This document shows positions 45,641 to 56,075 of a stretch of DNA of 64,000 nt, in pieces (position 1 is the first letter of the stretch; each line of letters opens with the position of its first letter). The notes below the pieces were generated by a model. That model had not been told where the DNA came from, searched no databases, and was given only the letters and a program-made list of their open reading frames with translations. The DNA comes from Pantoea sp. IMH (lineage in GTDB: Bacteria > Pseudomonadota > Gammaproteobacteria > Enterobacterales > Enterobacteriaceae), in NCBI RefSeq assembly GCF_000599885.1, contig NZ_JFGT01000005.1, forward strand, positions 1,116,001 to 1,180,000, given 5' to 3'. The position numbers were made by a program, and so were the translations under genes.

Positions 45641-45999
45641 GGTAGCCAGTGGTCCTTTGTAAATAGCGCTGATTCCTGCAGCATTCAGGGCTCAGGGGCG
45701 GGCCTCTTACCTTAAGGGAGATACGTTACAGAAACGTATGCGATCGGTAAGGGAGCCTGTCGCCACCTGGCGCTGTCGTGAATGCCATGGGATATCAACA
45801 ATTTTCTGAGTGCGTTTAGATCCGCATAGCATAGCTGATAAGCATCGGGCGCAACAACAGTAACCGCCGCCTCTTCGGTCTTTTCTCTGCAAGCTGGAAG
45901 GGAGTGTGCAGTTTTCTCAGTGAATGCATCACTTCTCCGCGCAAGATCGGGTTTCACGCTAGACTTAAACGTAACGTGTTGGAACGTTCAGGAGAAAAA
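45641..45999. other. Intergenic region between divergent leuS and ybeL
   Basis: A 359-base gap holding the two promoters. I see no supportable gene, hairpin or leader peptide with leucine codons in it. Confidence 0.45.
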
Positions 46000-46482
46000 A
46001 TGAACAAGGTCGCTCAGTATTACCGGGAGCTGGTTGCAGCGCTGACGGAAAGAATTAATCAGGGAGAGCATGATATTGATGCGTTAGTAGAAAGTGCGCG
46101 GGAGCGTATGTACGCCAGAGGTGAGCTTACCCGTACGCAGATCGATGATGTAACGCGTGCGGTAAGGCGCGATTTAGAGGAGTTTGCCCGAAGCTATACC
46201 GAGACGCAGGATACCGCCAGCGACAGCGTGTTTATGCGCGTTATTCGCGAAAGTATCTGGAAAGAGATGGCGGATATCACCGATAAAAGCCAGCTGGAAT
46301 GGCGGGAAGTTTTTCAGGACCTGAATCACCACGGCGTTTACCAAAGCGGTGAGGTGGTCGGATTAGGCAATCTTGTCTGCGAAAAATGTCACTTTACCCG
46401 CGCGATTTACACGCCGGAAACCCTGACGCGCTGCCCTGAATGTGGGCATGACCAGTTTCAGCGACAGCCTTTCGAACCGTGA
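46000..46482 (+). CDS. ybeL: Zinc-ribbon-containing protein YbeL (DUF1451)
   Basis: A 160-residue protein: helical N-terminal two thirds (YYRELVAALTERINQGEHDIDALVESARERM) and a C-terminal zinc ribbon with CEKC and CPEC pairs 19 residues apart. The start at 46000 follows CAGGAG. It matches E. coli YbeL, of unknown function. In E. coli a block with rihA and hscC lies between ybeL and gltL; here the two genes converge directly. Confidence 0.94.
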   Translation: MNKVAQYYRELVAALTERINQGEHDIDALVESARERMYARGELTRTQIDDVTRAVRRDLEEFARSYTETQDTASDSVFMRVIRESIWKEMADITDKSQLEWREVFQDLNHHGVYQSGEVVGLGNLVCEKCHFTRAIYTPETLTRCPECGHDQFQRQPFEP

Positions 46483-46496
46483 AAAGTAGCCAGCCT

Positions 46497-46527
46497 CCCT
46501 CCAGGGCTAAATCTTAACCCTGGAGGG
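46497..46527. terminator. Hairpin between convergent ybeL and gltL
   Basis: CCCTCCAGGG and CCCTGGAGGG, perfect 10-bp arms with an 11-base loop. Likely bidirectional, though U-tracts are weak. Confidence 0.6.
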
Positions 46528-46543
46528 GATCTGTCAGACAGGA

Positions 46544-47269
46544 TCAGTGTAAGATTTTCGCCAGGAAGTCTTTAGCGCGATCGGATTGCGGATTGGTGAA
46601 GAAGTCATCCTTGTGCGAGTCTTCCACGATGCGGCCTTCATCCATAAAAATCACCCGGTTAGCTACCTTGCGGGCAAATCCCATCTCATGAGTCACCACC
46701 ATCATCGTCATGCCTTCATTGGCTAATTCCACCATGACGTCCAGCACTTCGTTGATCATTTCCGGATCGAGTGCAGAGGTGGGTTCGTCAAACAGCATGG
46801 CAATAGGGTCCATACAGAGCGCGCGGGCGATAGCCACACGCTGCTGCTGACCGCCTGAAAGCTGGCCGGGATGTTTGTTGGCGTGAGCGGAAAGGCCGAC
46901 GCGTTCCAGCAATTTGAGGCCTTTCTGCCGGGCTTCTTCTTTATTCCGCTTCAGCACTTTTACCTGAGCGATGGTCAGGTTCTCCACAATGCTCAGATGC
47001 GGAAAGAGTTCAAAGTGCTGAAAGACCATGCCAACTTTAGAACGCAGTTGCGCCAGATTGGTTCGCTTATCGTTAACGGCGATGCCATTAACCTCAATGC
47101 TGCCTTTCTGAACAGGTTCCAGGCCGTTAACCGTTTTAATCAGCGTTGATTTACCCGAGCCTGACGGCCCGCACACGACCACCACTTCGCCTTTTTTGAC
47201 TTCGGTTGAGCAGTCGGTCAGCACCTGAAAGTGACCATACCACTTAGAAACGTTTTTCAGGGTAATCAT
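46544..47269 (-). CDS. gltL: Glutamate/aspartate ABC transporter ATPase GltL
   Basis: A 241-residue ATPase: Walker [10 protein letters not shown], signature [10 protein letters not shown], Walker [12 protein letters not shown], switch histidine in VVTHEMGFA. It powers uptake of glutamate and aspartate with GltJ and GltK. Last gene of the gltI-sroC-gltJ-gltK-gltL operon; it starts directly after gltK. Confidence 0.97.
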   Translation of the reverse strand: MITLKNVSKWYGHFQVLTDCSTEVKKGEVVVVCGPSGSGKSTLIKTVNGLEPVQKGSIEVNGIAVNDKRTNLAQLRSKVGMVFQHFELFPHLSIVENLTIAQVKVLKRNKEEARQKGLKLLERVGLSAHANKHPGQLSGGQQQRVAIARALCMDPIAMLFDEPTSALDPEMINEVLDVMVELANEGMTMMVVTHEMGFARKVANRVIFMDEGRIVEDSHKDDFFTNPQSDRAKDFLAKILH

Positions 47270-47947
47270 TTAAACTGTCCTTTTTTTCTTTAAATAGCTG
47301 ACCAACAGCGAAGCGCTAAGGCTGATTACAAAATAGACCGCACCGGCAAACAGCACCATTTCAATCTCTGTACCGTTGTTAATGCCGATAGTGTCCGCAG
47401 TACGGAAGAAGTCCGCCAGACTGAGCACGTAAACCAGCGAGGTATCCTGGAACAGAACTATCCCCTGAGTGAGCAACAGCGGCACCATGGCGCGAAAGGC
47501 CTGAGGCAGGATGATCAGTTTCATCGACTGCCACTGGGTCATGCCCAGCGCCAGGGCGGCGTTACCCTGGCCACGGGCGATACTGATAATCCCTGCGCGA
47601 ATAATTTCAGAATAATAAGCCGCTTCAAACAGTGAGAAGGCAACCATGGCCGAAATCAGACGGATATCCGTTTTGGGCGACAGGCCGAGTACCTTTTGCA
47701 GAAAGCTCGGGACAATCAGATAGAACCAGAGCAGTACCATCACCAGTGGAACAGAACGGAATAGATTGACATACAGTCGGGCAAACCAGCTGACTGGTTT
47801 AAATCGTGAGAGGCGCATCACGGCCAGCAATGTTCCCCAGAGGATGCCGAAGAATACCGCCGTGAGGGTAATTTTGAGCGTCAGGATCATGCCATCTACC
47901 AGGTACGGCAAGTTTGGCGCGATCGTGCTCCAGTCAAATTCGTACAT
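47270..47947 (-). CDS. gltK: Glutamate/aspartate ABC transporter permease GltK
   Basis: A 225-residue permease with about five helices and the inner-membrane-component loop [37 protein letters not shown], which contacts GltL. Start and the gltJ stop overlap in TAATG, so translation is coupled. Confidence 0.96.
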   Translation of the reverse strand: MYEFDWSTIAPNLPYLVDGMILTLKITLTAVFFGILWGTLLAVMRLSRFKPVSWFARLYVNLFRSVPLVMVLLWFYLIVPSFLQKVLGLSPKTDIRLISAMVAFSLFEAAYYSEIIRAGIISIARGQGNAALALGMTQWQSMKLIILPQAFRAMVPLLLTQGIVLFQDTSLVYVLSLADFFRTADTIGINNGTEIEMVLFAGAVYFVISLSASLLVSYLKKKRTV

Positions 47948-48687
47948 TATTTGCCTCCCATGCCGCCAGGCAGCCGGACTTTACGCTCGACCAGGCTCAT
48001 CAGCAGCATCACCACCAGGTTGATCGCGATATAAATCAGCGTGATAGCGGTAAAAGATTCATAGGCGTGCGCGGAATAGTCCAGCAGCTTACCTGCCTGT
48101 GCAGCCAGATCCACCAGCCCGATGGTGGAGGCGATAGCCGAGTTCTTCACCAGATTCAGCATTTCCGACGTCATCGGCGGAACGATCACGCGGTAGGCGT
48201 TCGGCAGCAAAACGTAACGATACGTTTGTGGCAGCGTCAGGCCCATCGCCAGGCCGGCATTCTTCTGTCCGCTGGGCAGCGACTGTATGGCGGCGCGTAC
48301 CTGCTCACAGACGCGTGCGGCGGTAAAGAGGCCAAGGCAGAGGACCGAACAGGTGAAGAACTGAACGTTAGGGGCGATATCAGACTTAAACCACATTCCC
48401 AGCTCAACAGGCAGCAGTTCCGGCACCACCAGATACCAGATAAAGAACTGCACTATCAGCGGAACGTTACGAAACAGTTCCACATAACAGGTGCCGATCG
48501 ATGAAAGCAGACGGTTAGGGACGGTACGCAGAATGCCAAAGAGCGAACCGACGAAAAAAGCGATAATCCACGCGCAGAGGGAGACGGCGATGGTGACCTG
48601 AAAACCTGACCAGAGCCATCCCAGGTAGGTGGTATTACCGAACGGTGCCTCTTGCAGAAAGATGCCCCAGTTCCAATCAATTGACAT
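47947..48687 (-). CDS. gltJ: Glutamate/aspartate ABC transporter permease GltJ
   Basis: A 246-residue permease. [28 protein letters not shown] matches E. coli GltJ; the coupling loop is [37 protein letters not shown]. It forms a heterodimer with GltK. It lies downstream of the SroC terminator, so its expression depends on read-through. Confidence 0.96.
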   Translation of the reverse strand: MSIDWNWGIFLQEAPFGNTTYLGWLWSGFQVTIAVSLCAWIIAFFVGSLFGILRTVPNRLLSSIGTCYVELFRNVPLIVQFFIWYLVVPELLPVELGMWFKSDIAPNVQFFTCSVLCLGLFTAARVCEQVRAAIQSLPSGQKNAGLAMGLTLPQTYRYVLLPNAYRVIVPPMTSEMLNLVKNSAIASTIGLVDLAAQAGKLLDYSAHAYESFTAITLIYIAINLVVMLLMSLVERKVRLPGGMGGK

Positions 48688-48700
48688 AAATCACTCCGGT

Positions 48701-48725
48701 AAAAAAAGGGTAGCGAAGCTACCCT
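48701..48725 (-). terminator. Terminator of sroC / partial terminator of glt operon
   Basis: 8-bp stem AGGGTAGC/GCTACCCT with a three-base loop followed by seven T on the minus strand, 14 bases before the gltJ start. Confidence 0.9.
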
Positions 48726-48850
48726 GAAGATTGATGAGCGGCCACTGATGCAGGTTATGGGGAACGACCATAACCCACCTTTGCCTGAGATGGACGCACC
48801 GGGCGTCTCTCAGGCTGTTGTCTGTCCGGGCCTTTGTTCAGCAATCATGG
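48701..48850 (-). ncRNA. sroC: SroC small RNA (gltI-gltJ spacer)
   Basis: The 193-base gltI-gltJ spacer is the known site of SroC, an Hfq-bound sRNA processed from the glt mRNA that sponges GcvB. Here the spacer is highly structured on the minus strand. It has GGTTATGG/CCATAACC, CCTGAGA/TCTCAGG extended by GACGC/GCGTC, and a terminator AGGGTAGC-TTC-GCTACCCT with a T-run at 48701-48707. A GGGCAGC/GCTGCCC hairpin near 48856-48874 separates it from gltI. The 5' end is approximate. Confidence 0.78.
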
Positions 48851-48880
48851 GGCAGCGAAGGGCTGCCCTTATTTTCATTA

Positions 48881-49777
48881 TTAGTTCAGCGCCTTATCGT
48901 TAGGCGTTTTAAATATCGCTTTCATGTCATCAGATAGCGAAAATTCCATGTTCAGATTTTTAGGTGGGATCGGCTGTTTGAACCAGGTATCAAACCATTT
49001 TTCCGCTTCGCCTGAGGTCTGGGCTTTGGCAATGGTTTCATCAACCAGCGTTTTGAAAGCTGGATCATCTTTGCGCAGCATACAGCCGTAAGCTTCTTTC
49101 GACTGCGGTGCGCCAACGATTTCCCAGTTGCCTGGCTGCTTGGCCTTGGCGCGTTCGCCTGCCAGCAGCGCATCGTCCATCATAAAGGCCACGGCACGAC
49201 CGCTCTGCAGCGTACGGAATGAGTCGCCATGATCTTTCGCGCTGATAATGCGCATGTTGAGTTTCTGTTCATCGTTTAGCTTATTCAGCAGCACTTCTGA
49301 CGTTGTGCCGGATGTCACGACGACCGTTTTGCCTTTCAGGTCGGAAAAGTCTTTGATATCGCCACCTTTCTTGACCAGCAAACGGGTGCCGATCACAAAG
49401 ATAGTATTGGAGAAAGCCGCCTGTTGCTGACGTTCAACGTTATTCGTCGTGGAGCCACACTCAAAATCGTAGGTGCCGTTTTGCAGCAGCGGGATACGGT
49501 TCTGAGAGGTAACAGGCAACATTTTTACCTGAAGGTCGGGCTTGTTCAGTTTAGTTTTGATCGCGTCCACGATCGCGTTGGAATAGGCCTGTGAGTAGCC
49601 GACAACTTTTCGGGAGTTATCGTAATAAGAAAAGGGAACTGAGGATTCACGGTGACCCACCACGATAACGCCGTTATCGTTGATTTTTTTCAGGGTGCCA
49701 GTGAGTTCTTCTGCCTGGGCAACACCTGCGGCTGCACTTAACAGCAGCAGCGATAATGCCACTTTGCGCATCTGCAT
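48881..49777 (-). CDS. gltI: Glutamate/aspartate-binding protein GltI
   Basis: A 298-residue periplasmic solute-binding protein. Signal peptide ends at AQA (near residue 22). LTGTLKKINDNGVIVVGHRESSVPFSY opens the mature domain, and GKTVVVTSGTTSEVLL and DHGDSFRTLQSGRAVAFMMDD follow as in E. coli. It delivers ligand to GltJK. AAGGAG precedes the ATG. Likely repressed by GcvB through the C/A-rich element upstream. Confidence 0.97.
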   Translation of the reverse strand: MQMRKVALSLLLLSAAAGVAQAEELTGTLKKINDNGVIVVGHRESSVPFSYYDNSRKVVGYSQAYSNAIVDAIKTKLNKPDLQVKMLPVTSQNRIPLLQNGTYDFECGSTTNNVERQQQAAFSNTIFVIGTRLLVKKGGDIKDFSDLKGKTVVVTSGTTSEVLLNKLNDEQKLNMRIISAKDHGDSFRTLQSGRAVAFMMDDALLAGERAKAKQPGNWEIVGAPQSKEAYGCMLRKDDPAFKTLVDETIAKAQTSGEAEKWFDTWFKQPIPPKNLNMEFSLSDDMKAIFKTPNDKALN

Positions 49778-49825
49778 GTTCCAACTCCTTCATGGTGAAG
49801 CGCAAAAATAAAATTGCGCCGATTA

Positions 49826-49839
49826 TGATGTTATGTGTA
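49826..49839 (-). promoter_or_regulatory. C/A-rich element in the gltI leader (GcvB-target-like)
   Basis: On the minus strand ACACATAACATCAT lies 49-62 nt before the gltI start. In Salmonella a C/A-rich element at about this distance enhances gltI translation and is bound by GcvB. A GCGCAA/TTGCGC hairpin (49800-49819) sits between it and the start. Confidence 0.5.
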
Positions 49840-50188
49840 TTTCCTGCTGCTTTTCTTTTAATCCCAGGGGTAACCTCACCCGGTATAGCCCTAACATAGC
49901 GGATTGTTAATGCAATGAAACAACAAAGTTTCTTTTTTGAGAACTGCGCCGCACCAAAGAGGAGCAATTTTCTGGCAATGCTCCGCCATGGAGCATAAGC
50001 CGGCCCTTAATAGTGCATTAACATTCGCTGTTGCGGTCACTGCAGGCAGTACCGCAGGGCGGTTACTGTAACAAGCAATTGTTATGCCAAAATTTCCAGA
50101 AGGTTATCTGTTTGAGTGGCATTTCAGGCGGGAACAAGTGAACAGGGGAGGAAGGGAACTGAAAAAGGAAAAATGAAGAGAAGAAGAC

Positions 50189-50210
50189 GCTGAACCCCGG
50201 AAGGTTCAGC
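50189..50210 (-). terminator. Terminator of the miaB-lnt gene group
   Basis: GCTGAACC and GGTTCAGC pair over 8 bp, followed on the minus strand by a pyrimidine-rich, T-rich stretch. The gap 49778-50219 otherwise holds the gltI promoter region and no gene. Confidence 0.65.
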
Positions 50211-50219
50211 ATGGGAACA

Positions 50220-51746
50220 TTAACGTTGCCTGCGGCGCAGAACGGCTGCGAAGAGGCCGGACAGCAGCGTGATAATCCAGATGGTCCCATTGCCGAAGCG
50301 GGCATAAGGCGTTAACCCCTGAGTCGGGGTAACCTGGGTCGCCAGCACGCCGGCAGTAAATTGCGGGATCATCTCTTCAACATCACCCTGGGCATTGATC
50401 ACCGCCGTCACGCCATTGTTGGTATCACGCAGCAGGGGACGCCCAAGTTCCAGCGCCCGCATCCTTGCCATCTGAAAATGCTGCCAGGGTCCAATTGAAT
50501 GGCCGAACCAGGCGTCATTGGAGATGGTCAGCAGGAAGTCGGTATCGGGGCGGAAATTATCCCTGACCTGCTGACCCAGAACGATTTCATAGCAGATCGC
50601 GGCGGTCAGGTTAAGGCCCGCCACTTTCAGCTGAGGCTGGACGTAGCTGCCCCGGCTGAAAGAGGACATCGGCAGATCGAAGAAGGGGGCCAGCGGACGC
50701 AGTAACGATTCCAGCGGCACGAATTCGCCGAACGGCACCAGATGATTCTTCTGATAGCGATTTGGACTGGTGTAGTCATAGGGCTGTTTGTCACCGAGCA
50801 CGATAATGGAGTTGTAATCGTGGTAGCGATTATTCTCCAGCCTGGAGTCGACGATGCCGGTTAGCAGGCTGGTTCCCTCTTCACGCAGTTCGCGATCCAC
50901 TGACCGGATAAACGGCTGTTGATTGCTTTCCAGATCGGGGATTGCTGACTCAGGCCAGATAATCAATGAGGCTTTACCCACATAAGGCCGGCTGAGTGAG
51001 GTATAGGTTTTCAGCGTATTTATCAGCTGGTTAGGGTCCCACTTAAGTGACTGTGGAATATTCCCCTGTACCATCGCCACTTTAACAGCACGTTCGGGCA
51101 TAGCCTGAAACCAGTTTATCAGGCGCAGCGGCCAGGGCAGCAGCAGCAGCGCCAGCGCCACCACGGCGGCAATCCAGTGGCGTTTAGCCAGCGCGAATAC
51201 CAGCAGGCCAGCAACCATCATCAGCACGAAGGTGATGCCCTCCACGCCAGTCAGTGGCCCAAGCCCTTTCAGCGGCCCGTTAATCTGGCTGTAGCCAAAC
51301 TGAAGCCACGGAAAACCGGTCAGGATCCAGCCGCGCAGGAACTCCGTGATTTGCCAGAGTACGGGCGCAGCCACCACGAGACGCAGCAGTGAAGTTTGCG
51401 GAAACAGCCGGTTGAGAAGCGCTGCAAACAGCATGGTATAGAGCGAAAGGTAAGCCGCCAGCAGGATCACCAGCAGGATGTTGACCGGGCCTGGCATGCC
51501 GCCGAACGTCGCTATGCTGACATACACCCAGTTAATGCCGCTGCCAAACAGGCCAAAACCCCAGACAAAACCGATGGCGGTAGCCTGACGCGTGGTGCGG
51601 TTAAGCGTCAGCCCTAACAGGCCAGCCAGTGCAACAAGCGCGGCAGGCCAGAAATCATAGGGTGAAAAAGAGAGGGTGCCAGCGGCACCCGTCAGCAGCG
51701 CTAAAAGCAGGCGAACCCGCTGGCGCTGGTATAAAGAAGCCATCAT
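50220..51746 (-). CDS. lnt: Apolipoprotein N-acyltransferase
   Basis: A 508-residue enzyme: about eight transmembrane helices and a periplasmic nitrilase domain that adds the third acyl chain to lipoproteins. The Glu-Lys-Cys triad is visible in [22 protein letters not shown] and AAICYEIVL. Seven bases separate it from corC. It serves the window's lipoproteins RlpA, LptE and the small lipoprotein. Confidence 0.97.
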   Translation of the reverse strand: MMASLYQRQRVRLLLALLTGAAGTLSFSPYDFWPAALVALAGLLGLTLNRTTRQATAIGFVWGFGLFGSGINWVYVSIATFGGMPGPVNILLVILLAAYLSLYTMLFAALLNRLFPQTSLLRLVVAAPVLWQITEFLRGWILTGFPWLQFGYSQINGPLKGLGPLTGVEGITFVLMMVAGLLVFALAKRHWIAAVVALALLLLPWPLRLINWFQAMPERAVKVAMVQGNIPQSLKWDPNQLINTLKTYTSLSRPYVGKASLIIWPESAIPDLESNQQPFIRSVDRELREEGTSLLTGIVDSRLENNRYHDYNSIIVLGDKQPYDYTSPNRYQKNHLVPFGEFVPLESLLRPLAPFFDLPMSSFSRGSYVQPQLKVAGLNLTAAICYEIVLGQQVRDNFRPDTDFLLTISNDAWFGHSIGPWQHFQMARMRALELGRPLLRDTNNGVTAVINAQGDVEEMIPQFTAGVLATQVTPTQGLTPYARFGNGTIWIITLLSGLFAAVLRRRQR

Positions 51747-51752
51747 TGAGGA

Positions 51753-52631
51753 TTATTCTTCCAAAGTCGGTTGCGGCGAGTTTTCCGGGATTTTAACGTG
51801 CACCTGGATAATGCGTCGACTGTCGGCCATAGCAACCTTAAACTGATAGCCATCAATATCGATGCTTTCACCACGCGCGGGCAGATGACCAAACGCCTGC
51901 ATGACCAGACCGCCAATAGTATCCACCTCTTCATCACTGAAGCTGGTATCAAAGACCTCGTTGAAGTCTTCAATCGGCGTCAGGGCGCGGATAGTATAGG
52001 TATGGCGGCTTAGCTGACGGATATCACGATCTTCTTCATCGTCATACTCATCTTCAATTTCACCGACAATGAGTTCCAGAATGTCCTCAATCGTGACCAG
52101 TCCGGAGACGCCGCCAAACTCATCAATCACAATCGCCATATGATAGCGCTGCGAGCGGAACTCCTTCAGCATGCGGTCCACGCGCTTGCTTTCCGGTACC
52201 ACGACCGCCGGACGCAGCACGGCTTCCATGCTGAAAGGCGACGCGCTGCTGCTCATAAAGGGCAGCAGATCCTTCGCCATCAGGATGCCTTCGACATGAT
52301 CTTTGTCTTCGCTGATGACCGGGAAGCGGGAGTGGGCGGACTCAATGATCACCCCCAGGCACTCTTCCAGCGTCTGGTTACGTTTCAGGGTGACCATTTG
52401 CGAACGAGGGATCATAATGTCGCGAACGCGCTGTTCGGCAATATCCATCACCCCTTCCAGCATGTCGCGGGTATCAGGATCGATCAAATCGTTCTGTTCG
52501 GAGTCGCGGATCAGTTCCAGCAGGTCGTCACGGTTTTTTGGCTCACCGTGAAACAGCTGGTTGAGGATTAGGGTAAAAAATCCCTTTTTACTACTGGGAC
52601 TGTCATTGTTCTGTGAATGGTCATCGCTCAT
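51753..52631 (-). CDS. corC: CorC (YbeX) CBS-domain protein
   Basis: A 292-residue cytoplasmic protein with two CBS domains ([27 protein letters not shown] and [21 protein letters not shown]) and a C-terminal CorC_HlyC domain ([29 protein letters not shown]). Linked in E. coli to magnesium efflux and to ribosome maturation with YbeY and YbeZ, its operon partners. Confidence 0.96.
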   Translation of the reverse strand: MSDDHSQNNDSPSSKKGFFTLILNQLFHGEPKNRDDLLELIRDSEQNDLIDPDTRDMLEGVMDIAEQRVRDIMIPRSQMVTLKRNQTLEECLGVIIESAHSRFPVISEDKDHVEGILMAKDLLPFMSSSASPFSMEAVLRPAVVVPESKRVDRMLKEFRSQRYHMAIVIDEFGGVSGLVTIEDILELIVGEIEDEYDDEEDRDIRQLSRHTYTIRALTPIEDFNEVFDTSFSDEEVDTIGGLVMQAFGHLPARGESIDIDGYQFKVAMADSRRIIQVHVKIPENSPQPTLEE

Positions 52632-52670
52632 GGCGTTTTAGTTTGTATCACTCTGGTCAGATTATGAAAG

Positions 52671-52702
52671 GCCCCTTTCCGCAGGCAGGCCGGAAAAGGG
52701 GC
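52671..52702 (-). terminator. Hairpin between ybeY and corC
   Basis: On the minus strand GCCCCTTTTCCG and CGGAAAGGGGC form a long stem with one bulge around a 9-base loop, then CTTTC. It may lower corC-lnt expression. Confidence 0.5.
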
Positions 52703-52723
52703 GATGTCAGGCATTAAGCCTGG

Positions 52724-53197
52724 TCAGGGTAACGCTTTCTCCGAAATGTACGGGTCGTCATAACCAAGAGCAAGCATTATCTCGGTCTCGATCGTTTCCA
52801 TTTCTTCGGCTTCGTCATCTTCAATATGGTCATAGCCCAGCAAATGCAGGCTTCCATGCACGACCATATGCGCCCAGTGGGCCAGTAATGGTTTCTCCTG
52901 TTCTTCCGCTTCCTGTTCAACTACCTGACGACAGATGATCAGATCGCCCAGCAGCGGAAGCTCGATGCCGGGCGGAGCTTCGAAGGGAAATGAGAGCACG
53001 TTAGTCGGTTTATCTTTCCCCCGGTAGTTATGGTTCAGATCGCGACTTTCCGCCTCATCGACCACGCGTATGGTGACTTCGCTCTCTTCCTGAAACTGAG
53101 GTAAAACCGCTTCCAGCCAGCGGCGAAAATCAGATTCTGCCGGCAGGCCTTCAGGCCGTTCGCAGGCAAGCTGGAGATCCAGAATGACTGTGCTCAT
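52724..53197 (-). CDS. ybeY: Endoribonuclease YbeY
   Basis: A 157-residue zinc-dependent RNase for 16S rRNA maturation and ribosome quality control. The metal motif [11 protein letters not shown] holds the three histidines. [11 protein letters not shown] is the second family motif. Its start overlaps the ybeZ stop by four bases. Confidence 0.97.
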   Translation of the reverse strand: MSTVILDLQLACERPEGLPAESDFRRWLEAVLPQFQEESEVTIRVVDEAESRDLNHNYRGKDKPTNVLSFPFEAPPGIELPLLGDLIICRQVVEQEAEEQEKPLLAHWAHMVVHGSLHLLGYDHIEDDEAEEMETIETEIMLALGYDDPYISEKALP

Positions 53198-54243
53198 TTC
53201 TGCACCTGTGCGGCCAGCGCTTCACGCTTACGTTCTTCCGCCAGGGCATCGCGACGCTTCTGATCGGCTGCCTCCCAGGCTTCATAAGCAATCACGACGC
53301 GGGCGACCACCGGATGGCGCACGACATCTTCGCTATGGAAGAAGTTAAAGCTGATTTCATCAACCTCTGCCAGCACTTCAATGGCGTGACGCAGGCCCGA
53401 TTTCAGATTACGCGGCAGGTCGATCTGGGTTACGTCACCGGTGATCACCGCCTTGGAATTGAAGCCGATGCGGGTCAAAAACATCTTCATCTGCTCGATG
53501 GTGGTGTTCTGGCTCTCATCCAGAATGATAAACGCATCGTTTAGCGTGCGGCCACGCATATAGGCCAGCGGCGCAACTTCGATAACGTTGCGTTCAATGA
53601 GCTTTTCCACCCGCTCAAAGCCCAGCATTTCAAACAGGGCGTCATACAAGGGGCGCAGATAGGGGTCAACCTTCTGGCTGAGATCGCCCGGCAAAAAGCC
53701 CAGCTTCTCGCCAGCTTCAACGGCGGGGCGGGTCAGCAGAATGCGGCGCACTTCCTGACGTTCCAGCGCATCAACCGCGGCGGCCACGGCCAGATAGGTT
53801 TTCCCCGTTCCTGCCGGGCCGATGCCGAAGGTGATGTCGTGGTCAAGCATATGCGCCACGTACTGCGCCTGATTAGGCGTACGGGGTTTAATCACGCCGC
53901 GTTTGGTTTTGATATTAACCGCTTTACCATATTCAGGAACGCTGTCATCAGCCTGTTCCAGCACCCGGCTCTCTTTAATCGCCAGATGGATCTGCTCAGG
54001 ATCAATATCAGGAACGTGACCGCGCACCGGCGCCGTATCAACGTACAGATCGCGCAGTATGGTGACGGCGGCGTTGACGGATGGCGCTTTGCCGACAAGC
54101 TTAAATGCGTTGTCGCGACGGTTGATTTCAATGCCTAGCCGGCGTTCCAGCTGTTTGATGTTGTCATCAAAAGGCCCGCAGAGGCTCAGCAAACGGGCGT
54201 TATCAGCAGGATCCAGCGTTATTTCGCGTGTTTCAGTATTCAA
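53194..54243 (-). CDS. ybeZ: PhoH-like ATPase YbeZ
   Basis: A 349-residue ATPase: N-terminal KH-like region, then PhoH domain with Walker [12 protein letters not shown] and Walker [31 protein letters not shown] and [11 protein letters not shown] are family landmarks. It partners YbeY in rRNA processing. The 212-base gap to miaB holds no gene. Confidence 0.96.
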   Translation of the reverse strand: MNTETREITLDPADNARLLSLCGPFDDNIKQLERRLGIEINRRDNAFKLVGKAPSVNAAVTILRDLYVDTAPVRGHVPDIDPEQIHLAIKESRVLEQADDSVPEYGKAVNIKTKRGVIKPRTPNQAQYVAHMLDHDITFGIGPAGTGKTYLAVAAAVDALERQEVRRILLTRPAVEAGEKLGFLPGDLSQKVDPYLRPLYDALFEMLGFERVEKLIERNVIEVAPLAYMRGRTLNDAFIILDESQNTTIEQMKMFLTRIGFNSKAVITGDVTQIDLPRNLKSGLRHAIEVLAEVDEISFNFFHSEDVVRHPVVARVVIAYEAWEAADQKRRDALAEERKREALAAQVQK

Positions 54244-54455
54244 ACTAATCCTTTGGGTCGCTCAGGGCCAGGTTGAGGATGGCGTGTCATTGGCGCACCG
54301 CGCGAGTAAACGGCGGTACCATAAGGGAATTATTTATGGCGAGGCCAAAAGGCGCAAGCGCTGAAGCAAATATTTGGGCGCTGCTTTCAGAAAGCAAGGG
54401 GCACGGACTGAATTCCTGCGGCGAGCCGGCAAAGCCCGCCGCACTATTATGGGGA

Positions 54456-55880
54456 TCAGGGCTGGAAAAGACCGACGCCCAGCTCGTTTTCCTTACGCGT
54501 ACGCGCAATAACCGAGGCGGGTGTTTCGATGCTGCGTAAATCCATCTGCTCTTCGGTGCGAACCACAACGCCGCGCAGGGAGTTGCTGTAGACGTCAACA
54601 ATTTCCACATCGACGAATTTACCGATCATCTCCGGCGTACCTTCAAAATTGACCACGCGGTTGTTTTCGGTACGGCCCGACAGTTCCATCACGTTTTTGC
54701 GTGAGGTGCCTTCTACCAGAATCCGCTGTACGGTACCCATCATACGGCGGCTCCAGATCATCGCCTGCTGGCTGATACGTTCCTGTAGCTGCCACAGGCG
54801 CTGCTTTTTCTCCTCTTCCGGTACATCGTCAGGAAGATCGGCCGCCGGTGTGCCAGGGCGGGCAGAGTAGATAAAGCTGAAGCTGGTATCAAAATTAACG
54901 TCAGCGATAAGCTTCATGGTCTGCTCAAAGTCCTGCTGAGTTTCACCCGGGAAACCAATAATGAAATCGGAACTGATCTGGATATCAGGACGGGCAGCGA
55001 TAAGCTTACGGATGATCGCTTTATATTCCAGCGCGGTATGCGCGCGTTTCATCAGGGTAAGGATACGATCGGCGCCGCTCTGGACCGGCAGATGCAGGAA
55101 GCTGACCAGCTCAGGCGTATCGCGGTAAACCTCGATAATATCGTCGGTGAACTCAATCGGGTGGCTGGTGGTGAAGCGTATGCGGTCTATACCATCAATC
55201 GCCGCGACCAGGCGCAGCAGATCGGCGAAGCTACAGACGTCGCCATCGTAAGTCTCACCCCGATAAGCATTAACGTTCTGCCCCAGCAGGTTCACTTCGC
55301 GAACGCCCTGGGCCGCCAGTTGCGCTATCTCAAAGAGAATATCGTCACAGGGACGGCTGACTTCTTCACCACGGGTATAAGGCACCACGCAGAAAGTACA
55401 ATATTTGTTACAGCCTTCCATAATGGAAACGAATGCCGTCGGGCCATCCGCTCTTGGCTCTGGCAGACGATCAAATTTCTCAATTTCCGGAAAGCTGATG
55501 TCCACGACCGGGCTTTTTGAACCGCGTACGGTATTGATCATTTCCGGCAGGCGGTGAAGCGTCTGCGGGCCGAAAACGATATCGACATAGCTGGCGCGCT
55601 GACGAATATGCTCGCCTTCCTGCGATGCAACGCAGCCGCCAACGCCGATAATCAGCTCAGGATTATTTTCTTTCAGCGATCGCCAGCGACCAAGCTGATG
55701 GAAGACCTTTTCCTGCGCTTTTTCACGGATGGAGCAGGTGTTAAGCAGCAGAACGTCGGCTTCTTCCGCCACCTCGGTCAGGGTGAAACCATGGGTGCTG
55801 TTTAGCAGGTCAGCCATCTTGGATGAGTCGTACTCATTCATCTGACAGCCCCAGGTTTTGATATGCAATTTTTTAGTCAT
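54456..55880 (-). CDS. miaB: tRNA-2-methylthio-N6-isopentenyladenosine synthase MiaB
   Basis: A 474-residue radical SAM methylthiotransferase. The auxiliary cluster cysteines lie in [19 protein letters not shown] and GGCVASQEG; the radical SAM site is [14 protein letters not shown]; a TRAM domain is C-terminal. It modifies A37 of tRNAs reading UNN codons. The start at 55880 gives the E. coli length; a longer frame to 55958 is not supported. Confidence 0.97.
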   Translation of the reverse strand: MTKKLHIKTWGCQMNEYDSSKMADLLNSTHGFTLTEVAEEADVLLLNTCSIREKAQEKVFHQLGRWRSLKENNPELIIGVGGCVASQEGEHIRQRASYVDIVFGPQTLHRLPEMINTVRGSKSPVVDISFPEIEKFDRLPEPRADGPTAFVSIMEGCNKYCTFCVVPYTRGEEVSRPCDDILFEIAQLAAQGVREVNLLGQNVNAYRGETYDGDVCSFADLLRLVAAIDGIDRIRFTTSHPIEFTDDIIEVYRDTPELVSFLHLPVQSGADRILTLMKRAHTALEYKAIIRKLIAARPDIQISSDFIIGFPGETQQDFEQTMKLIADVNFDTSFSFIYSARPGTPAADLPDDVPEEEKKQRLWQLQERISQQAMIWSRRMMGTVQRILVEGTSRKNVMELSGRTENNRVVNFEGTPEMIGKFVDVEIVDVYSNSLRGVVVRTEEQMDLRSIETPASVIARTRKENELGVGLFQP

Positions 55881-56075
55881 CTGGTTGCCATTTATCAAGC
55901 AGGAGGAAGTACGGGGCGCGTATTGTAATGCTTTGCTGCTGTGGTGACCAGCGTACAAGCTTTTCTGTCAGCAATTCCAATTGGCCCCTCAAATTCCGGT
56001 ACACTTAGGGTAACAGAATCCGCCCTGAACGTTACAGACCAGGGTACAGGGATGGCTTACGGACAGGATAAAAAA

